Positions 43,549-53,398 of a stretch of DNA of 64,000 nt are shown here, in pieces. The notes beneath the pieces are model-generated. The model searched no databases. It saw only the letters and a list, made by a program, of their open reading frames with translations, and was not told the origin of the DNA. Source of the DNA: Roseovarius sp. EL26 (GTDB lineage Bacteria > Pseudomonadota > Alphaproteobacteria > Rhodobacterales > Rhodobacteraceae); assembly GCF_900327775.1 (NCBI RefSeq), contig NZ_OUMZ01000003.1:91160-155159 (forward strand). Direction: 5' to 3'. The first letter of the stretch is position 1. The number at the start of each line of letters is the position of its first letter. Both the position numbers and the translations under genes were made by a program.

Positions 43549-46167
43549 ATGGACTTGAACAAGTTCACAGAGCGGTCGCGCGGATTTTTGCAGGCGGCCC
43601 AAACGATTGCGATGCGGGAGAGCCATCAGAAACTGGCACCCGAACATTTGCTTAAGGCATTGATGGATGATGATCAGGGGTTGGCAAGCAATCTGATCAA
43701 ACGCGCCGGTGGCGCGCCCGAACGTGTGATGCAATCTTTGGAGCAATCGATTGCAAAGATTCCACAGGTTTCAGGCGATACCGGCCAGACTTATATGGAT
43801 CAACAAACTGGCAAGGTCATTGCTGAGGCTGAAAAGCTTGCCAAGAAAGCAGGCGACAGCTTTGTGCCGGTTGAACGGCTGCTGACGGCATTGGCTGTGG
43901 TGAAGAGCCCTGCCAAGGACGCGCTGGAAGCCGGGGCTGTCAGCGCGCAGAAGATCAATGAGGCGATCAATGACATTCGCAAAGGCCGTACCGCTGATAA
44001 TGCCAGCGCCGAAGATACCTATGAGGCGCTTGAAAAATATGCGAGCGATCTGACCAAGGCCGCATCTGAGGGCAAGATTGACCCGATTATTGGCCGTGAC
44101 GATGAAATTCGGCGGGCGATGCAGATCTTGAGCCGCCGGACCAAGAATAACCCTGTTCTAATTGGTGAACCGGGTGTGGGTAAAACCGCGATTGCCGAAG
44201 GGTTGGCCTTGCGTATTATCAATGGTGACGTGCCTGAAAGCCTTGCCAACAAGCGGTTGTTGTCTTTGGACATGGGTGCGCTGATTGCTGGTGCCAAATA
44301 TCGTGGTGAGTTTGAGGAACGCTTGAAAGCGGTTCTGAATGAGGTGACCTCAGCTGCGGGTGAGGTGATCTTGTTCATTGACGAGATGCACACGCTTGTA
44401 GGTGCGGGTAAAACCGATGGCGCGATGGATGCTGCGAACCTGATTAAGCCTGCTTTGGCGCGGGGTGAGTTGCATTGTATCGGCGCGACCACACTGGATG
44501 AATACCGTAAACATGTTGAGAAAGACGCAGCTTTGGCGCGGCGGTTCCAGCCTTTGGTGGTGGAAGAGCCGACGGTTGAAGACACGATTTCGATCCTGCG
44601 CGGGATCAAGGAGAAGTATGAGCTGCACCACGGGGTGCGGATTTCGGACAGTGCCTTGGTCACGGCTGCGACGCTGAGCCATCGTTATATCACCGACCGG
44701 TTTTTGCCGGATAAGGCGATTGACCTGATGGACGAAGCGGCGAGCCGCCTGCGCATGGAAGTTGATAGCAAGCCAGAAGAGCTGGATGCGTTAGATCGTG
44801 AGATCCTGCAAAAGCAGATCGAGGCGGAAGCGCTTAAGAAAGAGGATGATGCCGCCAGCAAAGATCGACTTGAAAAGCTGGAAAAAGAGCTGGCAGATCT
44901 GCAAGAGCATTCTGCGGAGATGACAGCGCAATGGCAAGCCGAACGGGACAAGCTGGCGGGTGCGCGTGACATCAAAGAACAGTTGGATCGGGCACGAATA
45001 GAGTTGGAGAATGCCAAGCGCGCAGGCGATCTGGGTAAGGCCGGAGAGTTGTCATATGGCGTGATCCCATCGCTTGAGAAGCAACTGGTCGAAGCCGAAG
45101 CATCGGAAGACAAAGATGTGATGGTCGAAGAGGCTGTGCGCCCTGAACAGATCGCGCAGGTGGTTGAGCGTTGGACCGGCATTCCTACGGCCAAGATGCT
45201 GGAAGGTGAGCGTGAAAAGCTGCTGGGGATGGAAGACAATCTGCATCGTCGGGTCATCGGCCAGAACGCTGCCGTGAAGGCCGTGGCCAACGCTGTGCGC
45301 CGGGCGCGTGCGGGGTTGAACGACGAGAACCGCCCCTTGGGCAGCTTCTTGTTTCTTGGGCCCACGGGTGTGGGGAAGACTGAGCTGACCAAAGCCGTGG
45401 CCGAGTTTCTATTTGATGATGACAGTGCGATGGTGCGCATCGATATGTCAGAGTTCATGGAGAAACATTCGGTCGCCCGTCTGATTGGTGCACCTCCGGG
45501 TTATGTCGGTTATGACGAAGGTGGCGTGCTGACCGAGGCTGTACGTCGTCGTCCCTATCAGGTTGTTCTGTTTGATGAGGTTGAAAAGGCCCATCCAGAT
45601 GTCTTTAACGTGCTGTTGCAGGTGTTGGATGATGGTGTTCTGACCGATGGTCAGGGCCGGACGGTAGATTTCAAACAGACGCTGATTATCCTGACCTCGA
45701 ATCTTGGGGCGCAGGCGCTGAGCCAGTTGCCAGATGGGGCCGATGCGGCGGATGCGCGGCGTGATGTGATGGATGCGGTGCGGGCACATTTCCGGCCTGA
45801 GTTCTTGAACCGTCTGGACGAGACTATCATCTTTGATCGGCTTGGCCGCGAAGATATGGGTGGGATTGTTGAGATCCAGATGCGTCGTTTGCTCAAACGC
45901 CTTGCCGCGCGCAAGATCACGCTGGAGCTGGATGATGTTGCTAAGAAGTGGTTGGCGGACGAAGGTTATGATCCCGTCTTCGGGGCGCGGCCATTGAAGC
46001 GCGTTATTCAACGAGCGCTGCAAGATCCATTGGCCGAGGCGATTCTGGCGGGTGACATCCTTGATGGTACCACGGTGCCGGTCACTGCCGGTACCGAGGG
46101 GCTGATCATGGGGGACCGGGTTGGCAACACCAATCAGCAACCTCCCGAAGATGTGGTGGTTCACTAA
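43549..46167 (+). CDS. clpB: ATP-dependent disaggregase ClpB
   Basis: An 872-residue Hsp100 chaperone of normal length. An N-terminal Clp domain leads to the first AAA+ module with Walker [15 protein letters not shown] and Walker [17 protein letters not shown] long coiled-coil middle domain follows (about residues 400-530, Glu/Lys/Leu-rich, including [20 protein letters not shown]), which marks ClpB rather than ClpA. The second AAA+ module has [14 protein letters not shown] and [14 protein letters not shown]. It rescues aggregated proteins with DnaK. AAGGAG precedes the ATG, a sigma-32-type promoter lies upstream and a terminator downstream, so it is a single-gene heat-shock unit. Confidence 0.97.
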   Translation: MDLNKFTERSRGFLQAAQTIAMRESHQKLAPEHLLKALMDDDQGLASNLIKRAGGAPERVMQSLEQSIAKIPQVSGDTGQTYMDQQTGKVIAEAEKLAKKAGDSFVPVERLLTALAVVKSPAKDALEAGAVSAQKINEAINDIRKGRTADNASAEDTYEALEKYASDLTKAASEGKIDPIIGRDDEIRRAMQILSRRTKNNPVLIGEPGVGKTAIAEGLALRIINGDVPESLANKRLLSLDMGALIAGAKYRGEFEERLKAVLNEVTSAAGEVILFIDEMHTLVGAGKTDGAMDAANLIKPALARGELHCIGATTLDEYRKHVEKDAALARRFQPLVVEEPTVEDTISILRGIKEKYELHHGVRISDSALVTAATLSHRYITDRFLPDKAIDLMDEAASRLRMEVDSKPEELDALDREILQKQIEAEALKKEDDAASKDRLEKLEKELADLQEHSAEMTAQWQAERDKLAGARDIKEQLDRARIELENAKRAGDLGKAGELSYGVIPSLEKQLVEAEASEDKDVMVEEAVRPEQIAQVVERWTGIPTAKMLEGEREKLLGMEDNLHRRVIGQNAAVKAVANAVRRARAGLNDENRPLGSFLFLGPTGVGKTELTKAVAEFLFDDDSAMVRIDMSEFMEKHSVARLIGAPPGYVGYDEGGVLTEAVRRRPYQVVLFDEVEKAHPDVFNVLLQVLDDGVLTDGQGRTVDFKQTLIILTSNLGAQALSQLPDGADAADARRDVMDAVRAHFRPEFLNRLDETIIFDRLGREDMGGIVEIQMRRLLKRLAARKITLELDDVAKKWLADEGYDPVFGARPLKRVIQRALQDPLAEAILAGDILDGTTVPVTAGTEGLIMGDRVGNTNQQPPEDVVVH

Positions 46168-46173
46168 CCTAAG

Positions 46174-46203
46174 AAAGCCCGCCTGTAATAGCGGGTTTTT
46201 TTG
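46174..46203 (+). terminator. Rho-independent terminator of clpB
   Basis: AAGCCCGC (46175-46182) pairs with GCGGGTTT (46191-46198) around CTGTAATA and is followed by a T run. Confidence 0.88.
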
Positions 46204-46233
46204 TATTCACGGACAGCTGAGAAAGAGGCGCCC

Positions 46234-47061
46234 ATGACGGAATTGGCGGGACAAGTGGCCATCGTAACAGGTGCATCAGCACCACGCGGCATTGGTGCTG
46301 CAATTGTGCGGCGACTGGTAGAAGAGGGAGCCGCGGTCGTGGCGACTGATATTGATGGGGTCGTTGAAATTGAAGGCCGGATGCGCGACAGAATGGAGCT
46401 TCTGCAGGATCTAGTTGAAGATGTGCAAAACAAAAACGGGACAGCACTTGCCTTGCCTTTGGATGTTACGAACCTTGATAGCATTCAAAAGTGCATTGCT
46501 AGTGTGAAGCAGAGTTGCGGGCGTATCGATGTTTTGGTGAATAACGCCGGATCTCTGGCTGGATCTGATAGCTTCATGTCGACAACGCCGGATCAATGGC
46601 AGGTAAGTTTCGGAGTGAATTTGTTGGGGCCAATGATGTTGGCTCAGGCCGTGATACCCGAGATGCAAGCGCTTGGTGGTGGGCGTATTATCAACATCGG
46701 ATCGACTGGTAGTCTTGGTGCTGAGGCTGGGTTTGGTGCGTATACCACCATGAAGCACGGTTTGGTTGGGTTGTCGAAAACCATTGCCGCAGAATTTGGT
46801 GTAGATGGCATCAGGTGCAACACCGTATGTCCGGGGTATATTATGACGGATATGCATGCAGCTGCGAACCAGCGCTTGGCGCAAGAAGAAAATGCCACGG
46901 TTGATGAGATTCAGACCCGCCGATATGCAGATGTCGCCCTGCGGGACGCGGGGTTGCCAGAAGACGTCGCCGCAGCGGTCGCCTATCTTGCGGGGCCTGG
47001 CGCGCATTACGTGACCGGTATCAATCTTCCTGTCAGCGGGGGTGTGCCTTGCGGCATTTGA
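46234..47061 (+). CDS. short-chain dehydrogenase/reductase
   Basis: A 275-residue SDR. The nucleotide-binding TGASAPRGIGAAIVRRLVEE is a variant of TGxxxGIG with extra residues. IDVLVNNAGSLAG is the central motif, IINIGSTGSLGAEAG gives the catalytic serine, and YTTMKHGLVGL the Tyr-x-x-x-Lys pair. The C-terminus VTGINLPVSGGVPCGI is typical of classical SDRs. It probably interconverts an alcohol and ketone; the substrate is unknown. The ATG at 46234 follows AGAAAGAGG. Between the clpB terminator and a small secreted-protein gene, it appears to be its own unit. Confidence 0.88.
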   Translation: MTELAGQVAIVTGASAPRGIGAAIVRRLVEEGAAVVATDIDGVVEIEGRMRDRMELLQDLVEDVQNKNGTALALPLDVTNLDSIQKCIASVKQSCGRIDVLVNNAGSLAGSDSFMSTTPDQWQVSFGVNLLGPMMLAQAVIPEMQALGGGRIINIGSTGSLGAEAGFGAYTTMKHGLVGLSKTIAAEFGVDGIRCNTVCPGYIMTDMHAAANQRLAQEENATVDEIQTRRYADVALRDAGLPEDVAAAVAYLAGPGAHYVTGINLPVSGGVPCGI

Positions 47062-47124
47062 TGCGAAAATCAGGCGATGATGTGATTTGCTTTCAGATGA
47101 GTATGGGAGGAAACTGACTGGCAT

Positions 47125-47571
47125 ATGAAACATGCATTGCAAAACCTGACAAAGATTGGTGTTCTTTGCGCGTTGCCGTTTTCCGCGGAAGCGCAGGATC
47201 TTTGCCATGAGGTAAGGGCTATAGCTTTGAGCCTGCAGCAAGGTGCGCATCAGACAATTGAATTAAACGGTGTTGGAGATTGCCGTGCTGTGCAGGAACG
47301 CGCTGGTGCGAAGGGTGTGTTTTGCCAGCAGGCTTACCCATATCGCGCAGCGGATGCGACAAGCCGATTTATGGAACTGAACCGCGACATCAGCGAGTGC
47401 CTGCAATCACAGGCGGTTGTATCTCAGGATCAGACTGTCAATCATCCGGATTTTTATGACCTCTATCAATATAATTTGGATCAGGTGACGGTCTCGGTTT
47501 CACTAAAGGACAAAGCCAGTTTGCAGCAGACCTTTGTGTTTCTGCGGATCACTGGAATGCAGATCCCATAG
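47125..47571 (+). CDS. hypothetical secreted protein
   Basis: An unrecognised 148-residue protein with a signal peptide (LTKIGVLCALPFSAEAQ, probable cleavage after AEA). The mature part has five cysteines (DLCHEV, DCRAVQ, FCQQAY, ECLQSQ), suggesting disulfides in the periplasm. A GGGAGG site precedes the ATG. It lies 63 bases after the SDR gene and might be cotranscribed. Confidence 0.65.
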   Translation: MKHALQNLTKIGVLCALPFSAEAQDLCHEVRAIALSLQQGAHQTIELNGVGDCRAVQERAGAKGVFCQQAYPYRAADATSRFMELNRDISECLQSQAVVSQDQTVNHPDFYDLYQYNLDQVTVSVSLKDKASLQQTFVFLRITGMQIP

Positions 47572-47597
47572 TGTAGGGGTAAAAGTGTGGACGCACG

Positions 47598-48473
47598 TCA
47601 GGTGAATCGTTTTGCGCCAGCGACACAGGCCACCACAAACACGGTTGCCGCGATCATTGAAAGTGCGATGGGCTCATTTAGCAGCAGACCTGCCAAGATC
47701 AGCCCGAAGAACGGCTGTAGTAACTGTAGCTGACCAACGCCTGCAATGCCGCCCAATGCCAGACCGCGATACCAGAAGATAAAGCCGACCAGCATCGAGA
47801 ACACCGAGACATAGCCAAGGCCAAGCCACGCGGCGGTGTCGATCCCGGCGAGACTATCCGGGAAGGTGATGAGTGCCAGCACAGCCATGACCGGCAAGGA
47901 CAGAAGTAAAGCCCATGAAATGACCTGCCAGCCGCCCAGATGGCGGGATAAAACAGCGCCTTCTGCATAGCCAAGCCCGCATAAAATGATGGCCCCAAGC
48001 ATCAATAAATCTCCCCTGAGCGACGCATCGGCGCTTTGGCTTAGGGCAAAGGCGACGACCGCAAAGCTGCCGGCACCAGAAAAGAGCCAAAACAGGCGTC
48101 CAGGGGCTTCGCCGCCACGCATGACGCCAAAGAGTGCGGTCGCCAAGGGAAGTAACCCGATGAACACGATCGAATGTGCTGCAGTGATATGTTGTAAGGC
48201 AAGCGCTGTGAGCAAAGGAAAGCCCACCACCACGCCGAAAGCGACGATCGCAAGTGAGGATAAATCTTTACGATTTGGCAAAGGCGCCTTCAGTAAGGCG
48301 AGAAATCCGACTGCCAGTAGCGCGGCGATCACTGCACGGGCCGATGTTAGGAAAAGAGGTGAGAAGCCCATGACCGCAACGCGGGTTGCGGGCAACGAGG
48401 CGCTGAAAATGATAACCCCCAGCAGGCCACTGCCCCAGCCCCGGCTGATGTATTGGTTGGTGGTGGTTAGCAT
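47598..48473 (-). CDS. DMT superfamily (EamA-type) transporter
   Basis: A 291-residue inner-membrane protein with about ten hydrophobic segments arranged as two EamA repeats. SARAVIAALLAVGFLALL and LQHITAAHSIVFIGLLPLAT lie in the first repeat, and GLGYVSVFSMLVGFIFWYRGLA and QLLQPFFGLILAGLLLNEP in the second. EamA proteins usually export amino acids or metabolites. The ATG at 48473 with an AGGA site is preferred; the frame stays open to 48611 but that overlaps the promoter and the divergent gene. The divergent MocR regulator and the palindrome between them suggest it is controlled by a vitamin B6- or amino-acid-related signal. Confidence 0.88.
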   Translation of the reverse strand: MLTTTNQYISRGWGSGLLGVIIFSASLPATRVAVMGFSPLFLTSARAVIAALLAVGFLALLKAPLPNRKDLSSLAIVAFGVVVGFPLLTALALQHITAAHSIVFIGLLPLATALFGVMRGGEAPGRLFWLFSGAGSFAVVAFALSQSADASLRGDLLMLGAIILCGLGYAEGAVLSRHLGGWQVISWALLLSLPVMAVLALITFPDSLAGIDTAAWLGLGYVSVFSMLVGFIFWYRGLALGGIAGVGQLQLLQPFFGLILAGLLLNEPIALSMIAATVFVVACVAGAKRFT

Positions 48474-48535
48474 TGGTGTCATTCCTGATTTTTGCCCATC
48501 ATGCGGCATTGGGGCTGGCACTGACAGATACGCAT

Positions 48536-48561
48536 CAATACAATAATGCCAAACTGTATTG
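48536..48561. promoter_or_regulatory. candidate MocR operator palindrome
   Basis: CAATACA (48536-48542) and its exact complement TGTATTG (48555-48561) lie between the divergent EamA transporter and MocR genes, with centres about 19 bases apart. MocR regulators bind repeated sites in such divergent regions. The assignment is inferred from position. Confidence 0.65.
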
Positions 48562-48595
48562 GTATGTTTGCCCGTACACTTGCGGAGAATGATCG

Positions 48596-49978
48596 ATGGT
48601 ACCGGGAACACGCACAGAACAAGTGATAGAGGCGGTGCGGCGCAAGATTATCAGCCGTGCATTGCAGCAAGGTGAAAAGCTGCCGTCGATTCGTGGGTTT
48701 GCTGAAACGATGCAGGTTTCGCCTTCGACGGTGGTCGAAGCCTATGATCGTTTGGCTGCTGAGGGTTTAATTTATGCCCGCCGTGGGGCGGGCTTTTTTG
48801 TGGCGCAGAGCACGCAGCCGTTCACTGTGACTGAGGTGGGTCCAAGGTTGGATCGTGAGATTGACCCGTTTTGGGTCACGCGGCAATCACTGGATGCCAG
48901 CCCGCATATGGCAAAACCCGGTTGTGGCTGGCTGCCAGCAGACTGGATGCCTTTGTCAGAAATGCGACGTGCCCTAAGGGGGATTGGTCGGGCAGATGAT
49001 GCGTTGCTGGCGGACTATGGTGGAACGCGCGGGTTTCACGATTTGCGCCGGTTGTTGGCACGCCAATTCGTGGATGAAGGTCTTGGGGTCAGCCCTGATG
49101 AGATCCTGTTAACATCATCCGGGACGCAGGCCATCGATTTGATCTGTCGCTTTTTGCTGAGGCCGGGCGATACGGTACTGGTTGATGATCCGTGTTATTT
49201 CAACTTTCAGGCCTTGCTTAGGGCGCATCAGGCCAAGTTGGTCACGGTGCCTTATACTAAAGATGGTCCCGACCCGGCGCGGTTTGCACAGGTTTTGCGA
49301 GATCATAAGCCAGTGCTTTATATCACCAACTCTTCGCTACATAATCCGACGGGTGCGACCATTGCGCCGCAGATTGCTCATAAGATTTTGACGCTGGCGG
49401 CTGCACATAAGTTAACGATTATTGAGGATGATATTTTTTCCGCATTTGAACCGGAACCATCTGTACGGCTGGCAGTTCTGGACGGGTTAGAGAATGTCAT
49501 ACGTATTGGCAGTTTTTCCAAAACCCTGTCGGCGTCTGTGCGATGTGGATATATCGCCGCCCGGCCTGAGTGGATAGAGGCATTGGTTGACTTACAGGTG
49601 GCGACAAATTTCGGTGGGCCTAGCCCGGTTGCGGCGGAACTGGTCTATTCGGTGCTTAGCACAGGTGGCTATCGCAGGCACATGGATGGCCTTCGCGATC
49701 GCCTAGCCAGATGTCGCCGGGATGCCGCCAAACGGTTGTCATCGCTGGGCATCACGCCTTGGTTGATGCCGCGTGGTGGGCTTTATTTATGGTGTGAATT
49801 GCCGTGCAAAGTGGACTCTGCCGACCTTGCGCGTCGTGCCCTTGCCGATGATGTGGTGCTTGCGCCGGGCAACGTCTTTAGCGTGTCGCAGTCGATGGCG
49901 GGCTTTATGCGTTTCAACGTTAGCCAGATGGGGGAGTCTGGGGTTTATGAGACATTGAGCGCTTGCATGAATGAATGA
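48596..49978 (+). CDS. MocR-type GntR/aminotransferase regulator (PLP-dependent)
   Basis: A 460-residue fusion. An N-terminal GntR winged helix (KIISRALQQGEKLPSIRGFA; VSPSTVVEAYDRLAAEGLIY) joins a complete fold-type I aminotransferase-like domain. That domain has TSSGTQAIDLICRFLLRPGD, NSSLHNPTGATI, IIEDDIFSAFEP, and the PLP-binding Lys in IGSFSKTLSASVRCGYIAA. MocR proteins sense PLP or an amino acid and regulate a divergent gene, here an EamA transporter. The ATG at 48596 is supported by a weak GGAG upstream. Confidence 0.92.
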   Translation: MVPGTRTEQVIEAVRRKIISRALQQGEKLPSIRGFAETMQVSPSTVVEAYDRLAAEGLIYARRGAGFFVAQSTQPFTVTEVGPRLDREIDPFWVTRQSLDASPHMAKPGCGWLPADWMPLSEMRRALRGIGRADDALLADYGGTRGFHDLRRLLARQFVDEGLGVSPDEILLTSSGTQAIDLICRFLLRPGDTVLVDDPCYFNFQALLRAHQAKLVTVPYTKDGPDPARFAQVLRDHKPVLYITNSSLHNPTGATIAPQIAHKILTLAAAHKLTIIEDDIFSAFEPEPSVRLAVLDGLENVIRIGSFSKTLSASVRCGYIAARPEWIEALVDLQVATNFGGPSPVAAELVYSVLSTGGYRRHMDGLRDRLARCRRDAAKRLSSLGITPWLMPRGGLYLWCELPCKVDSADLARRALADDVVLAPGNVFSVSQSMAGFMRFNVSQMGESGVYETLSACMNE

Positions 49979-50074
49979 ATTTTTAGTCACCCAAAGCGGA
50001 TCGTCGCTTTACATTGAAACGGCAAATAAGAGACAATGCGGCTTAAGGCTCGTTGCAGATCCAAAGGGGATATA

Positions 50075-50884
50075 ATGTCACTCAATCGTCGCCCTGTTGC
50101 GTCTCTCTGGATCGGAGAACGCTTGCAGTACCTCAATCAGTTGTGCCTGAAATCACATCTGCGCCACGGGCATCCGGTCACACTGTATTGCACTGACAAT
50201 GTCACCAATGCCCCCGAAGGGGTTGAGGTGCGCCCTGCGACCGAGATTATGGACATTCCGATGGACATTGTTGAGAAGACCTCGGCTTCGTTCTTATCCA
50301 ACGTGTTTCGCTACAAGATGATCCGCAAAACCGGTGCCGTGTGGATTGATTGCGATGCCTATTGCCACAAGCCGTTTCCTGATGAGTGGGACTGGATTTT
50401 TGCCGGTCATGGCATGCGAGGGGCTCTCAATTGTGGCGTGGTTGGTTTGCCGCAGCATTGTGAACTGATGGATCAGCTGCTGGATTACTATGATAACCTG
50501 CCAGATTATCCAGCTTGGTGGGGTAAGAACCAACGCAAGAAACTGGATAGACTTGACGATAGTTTGCCTCATGCGGTGAAAATCTACAAAGCAGAACGCA
50601 CCGCCTTTGGACCGCAGGCCTTCACTCATTTTGCCAAACAAACTGGTGATTTTGAACGTGCGATGACCCCTGATGCGCTATATCCGGTGCCTTTCCAGTT
50701 GAACGATATTTTCTATGATCCGCATGGACGGGTCGAAGGCTGGTTCACAGATCAGACGGTTTCAGTGCATCTGTACACTAACGGCACCAAACCGTGGTGG
50801 CGTAAGCATGTGCCATTGGAAAATTCCTATGCCTGGCGCATGTGTCAAGAGGTTGGCATTGACCCTTCCGAGGCCTTGGAATGA
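50075..50884 (+). CDS. glycosyltransferase-like protein with DXD motif (capsular/GT32-like)
   Basis: A 269-residue soluble protein. SLWIGERLQYLNQLCLKSHL begins a GT-A-like fold, and AVWIDCDAYCHKP supplies a DXD-type metal/nucleotide-sugar motif (Asp92, Asp94). The following NCGVVGLPQHCELMDQLLD and the C-terminal VSVHLYTNGTKPWW fit glycosyltransferase sugar-binding (GT32-like, alpha-1,4-glycosyltransferase) proteins. Donor and acceptor are unknown. The ATG at 50075 has an AAAGGGGA site. It is the only plus-strand gene beside a minus-strand cluster with two more glycosyltransferases and a sulfatase, which suggests joint work on a surface glycan. Confidence 0.8.
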   Translation: MSLNRRPVASLWIGERLQYLNQLCLKSHLRHGHPVTLYCTDNVTNAPEGVEVRPATEIMDIPMDIVEKTSASFLSNVFRYKMIRKTGAVWIDCDAYCHKPFPDEWDWIFAGHGMRGALNCGVVGLPQHCELMDQLLDYYDNLPDYPAWWGKNQRKKLDRLDDSLPHAVKIYKAERTAFGPQAFTHFAKQTGDFERAMTPDALYPVPFQLNDIFYDPHGRVEGWFTDQTVSVHLYTNGTKPWWRKHVPLENSYAWRMCQEVGIDPSEALE

Positions 50885-51042
50885 ACTTATAAAAAATATC
50901 GATAGACGATATGCTTCGCGGTGAGGATGCCAGTAGGTCGAGGAACGGGTCTGTTGTCGCATACATGATGGCGGGCGTCATCTACAGTGGCGGGTTCAGC
51001 TAAGTGGAAAGTCTTATTTGCACCAACCAGTACTTAGAGCTC

Positions 51043-53397
51043 TCAAGTGGCTGAATCCGTTATCTTTGACGGGGGAATGAGGGCTCTTGGTTTTGGCATG
51101 GTGTCAAACATTTGTATTTGTTCATCCAGATGCTCGGGTGAGCGAACCCCAGAAATGAATATAAAGCTAATGCCAGACTGAAGCCGCGTGCTATCGCCTT
51201 TTAGTTTTCTTTCAGGCGCTTTGGGCCAGCCGACCAAGGCATAGATATGATTTTCATTCCAGTGAGAGATTCGAGTTACACCGCCATAGGGAATGAAAAT
51301 CTTCACGGCACCCTCGCCGGGGTTCACGATGTTATCGCCGCTTCCCAGATAGAGAAGATCATTACCAGAACCTAAACTGATCTGGTTGTGCCCCGGACCA
51401 CTATGCACCTCAGAAGATCCTTCGCCGTCAATAATGACGTCGTTTCCATGTCCCCCGTAGATCTTATTGTTACCTTGGTTGCCGAAAATTGTATCATTTC
51501 CAGTGCCGCCATCCAGCAGGTCCTTTCCCAGACCCCCATAAAGATAGTCATCGCCTGCGCCACCAAAAAACTGATGTGTTGATTTCTTCTTTTTGGATTT
51601 GGCAATGAGTTGGTCATTGCCCGCGCCACCATGAAATTTTGCCCCGGCATATTTCGGGCCATACATCACGTCATCCCCATTGCTGCCGGTCACATTTACT
51701 GTGACCCGCTCAGAGGTCTCAAAATTAATTGGGCTATCGGGGTGGGCAACGATCCGCAGCTCTTTGCCCACAGTTGCCGTTGCTTCGTCGCGTGCAACTA
51801 CCGTTGCGATACGGATGTTTTCAATATTTGCCGGGACATGAAGCACGTAATCATCAGGGCCAGCCATATACCACAGCGTATCATTGCCTCCGTCTTTTTC
51901 TTCTTTAATTTTTTCGGCATCAGCACCGTAAGCCCAGTAATCATTGTCACCACTGCCACCTTCAAGCACGACAGTCCCATCCACCGCCATCATGGCGTTT
52001 ACGCCGTTCGCAGGGTTTTGCAGGCCACGCAAATCCAACCCAAGCTCAAGGGCGCCACGAACCAATTCGTCACGTAGGAATTCGATCGGGGCACTCTCCA
52101 CCAGATTTGTGGTCTCACCGGGGTCTGAAATGATATCGTAAACATGTTCTTCGCCGTTGGGATAACGGAAGTAACGTAGGTGCTGATATCCTTCGACTGA
52201 AGGGCGTACTGATAAGGTCCCGAATACACATGTTATTGGGGATTTGCTTGTATCAAATGCCCCAAAGCTTTCGTCGATCAGGGGCAATAAGCTCTGGCCT
52301 GTTGTCCAATCGGGACGGGGTGGTATCCCCGCTAAATCTAAGATGGTTTTGGGAATGTTGTGCAAAGAGACAGGCAAGTCGACTTCTTGCCCGGCTTGCA
52401 TACGTGAGTTCCATATACCTAATGGAATATGGGCTGCGCTGTCCCACTGGCTCATCTTGTGGAAACTGTCGTGGTTACCAAGGCTAAAGCCATTATCAGA
52501 TAGAAAGATAACGGTGGTATTGTCTGCAAATGCAGATGTTTCTAGCGCGTTTAAGAACCGTCCAATCTCATAATCCACGTGGCTGACTGCTGCAAAATAA
52601 GCGCGTACAACTTGCCGCCAACCTTCATCGCCTGCTTTCTCAGGCGTCCATTGACCATTGGCAATATACGCGGCCTCATACACAGCCATACCCGCTTGTG
52701 GACCAAAATAATCCTCTGGGGCGGCGATACTGGGCCATTTGATCGCCTGCACATCATACATTTGATAAAACCGATCCGGGCAAACAAGATTATAATGGGG
52801 GTGCTTAAAGCCCAGCTGTATCAAAGTGCGCCGCGAAGGGTCTGCCCGTCCAAGGAAATCGATGGCATTTTGTGCGACCTCAAAATCGTAGAACTTATGA
52901 TCCTGACTGCCATCATCATCTGGATGATTGATGCCACTAATTCCGGGGCCACGATCTAGGTAATCTTTGACCTTATATCGGCGCCCTCTGTCTGCTGCCT
53001 GTGGCTGTTCATGAAACAGAATACGACTGTATTCTTGAGGCATGGGTTTATAGTTGGAATCGACTTTGCCGGTTGTGAAATTGTAAAATCCATTGCGCCG
53101 CAGATCATATTGCCAAGCTTTAACAGGGGGCATGACATCGCGCCAAAAGCGATTTAGATCGACAAGTCCGGTGCGGAATGGGGATAAGCCCGTTGCCAGT
53201 TCTGCCCGGCAAGGCGCGCAAAGGGGCACCGTGGCATAGGCATTGGTAAAGCGCGCAGCCCTTGCCATAAAACGATCTAGGTTGGGGGTTTGGATTTCGA
53301 TGCCAAAGCTGTTTCGCCAGGTGAAAATATCAATCATGTCATCTACCCAAATGACGCAGATATTATCTTTGCGGATCGTTTCAGCTGTAAATGACAT
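51043..53397 (-). CDS. sulfatase with C-terminal RTX calcium-binding repeats
   Basis: A 784-residue two-part protein. The N-terminal sulfatase domain starts with NICVIWVDDMIDIF (the Asp pair binds calcium) and has PLCAPCRAELATG, matching C-x-P-x-R with Cys60 as the residue to become formylglycine. Further features are STQ-like FLSDNGFSLGNHDSFHK and the IFLSDNG metal site. From about residue 587 to 690 lie glycine/aspartate nonapeptide repeats (GGAGNDQL, GGAGDDYLYGG, GGTGNDTIFG, GGHGNDVI), the RTX type secreted by type I systems. No N-terminal signal peptide is present, in agreement with that route. Substrate is unknown. The 51043..53415 frame also allows a start six codons earlier, overlapping the upstream gene. 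Confidence 0.9.
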   Translation of the reverse strand: MSFTAETIRKDNICVIWVDDMIDIFTWRNSFGIEIQTPNLDRFMARAARFTNAYATVPLCAPCRAELATGLSPFRTGLVDLNRFWRDVMPPVKAWQYDLRRNGFYNFTTGKVDSNYKPMPQEYSRILFHEQPQAADRGRRYKVKDYLDRGPGISGINHPDDDGSQDHKFYDFEVAQNAIDFLGRADPSRRTLIQLGFKHPHYNLVCPDRFYQMYDVQAIKWPSIAAPEDYFGPQAGMAVYEAAYIANGQWTPEKAGDEGWRQVVRAYFAAVSHVDYEIGRFLNALETSAFADNTTVIFLSDNGFSLGNHDSFHKMSQWDSAAHIPLGIWNSRMQAGQEVDLPVSLHNIPKTILDLAGIPPRPDWTTGQSLLPLIDESFGAFDTSKSPITCVFGTLSVRPSVEGYQHLRYFRYPNGEEHVYDIISDPGETTNLVESAPIEFLRDELVRGALELGLDLRGLQNPANGVNAMMAVDGTVVLEGGSGDNDYWAYGADAEKIKEEKDGGNDTLWYMAGPDDYVLHVPANIENIRIATVVARDEATATVGKELRIVAHPDSPINFETSERVTVNVTGSNGDDVMYGPKYAGAKFHGGAGNDQLIAKSKKKKSTHQFFGGAGDDYLYGGLGKDLLDGGTGNDTIFGNQGNNKIYGGHGNDVIIDGEGSSEVHSGPGHNQISLGSGNDLLYLGSGDNIVNPGEGAVKIFIPYGGVTRISHWNENHIYALVGWPKAPERKLKGDSTRLQSGISFIFISGVRSPEHLDEQIQMFDTMPKPRALIPPSKITDSAT

Positions 53398-53398
53398 C

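Noticed and set aside
45448..46164. 238-codon minus-strand open frame opposite the end of clpB
   Set aside because: It lies within the conserved second AAA+ module of clpB and is a shadow frame.
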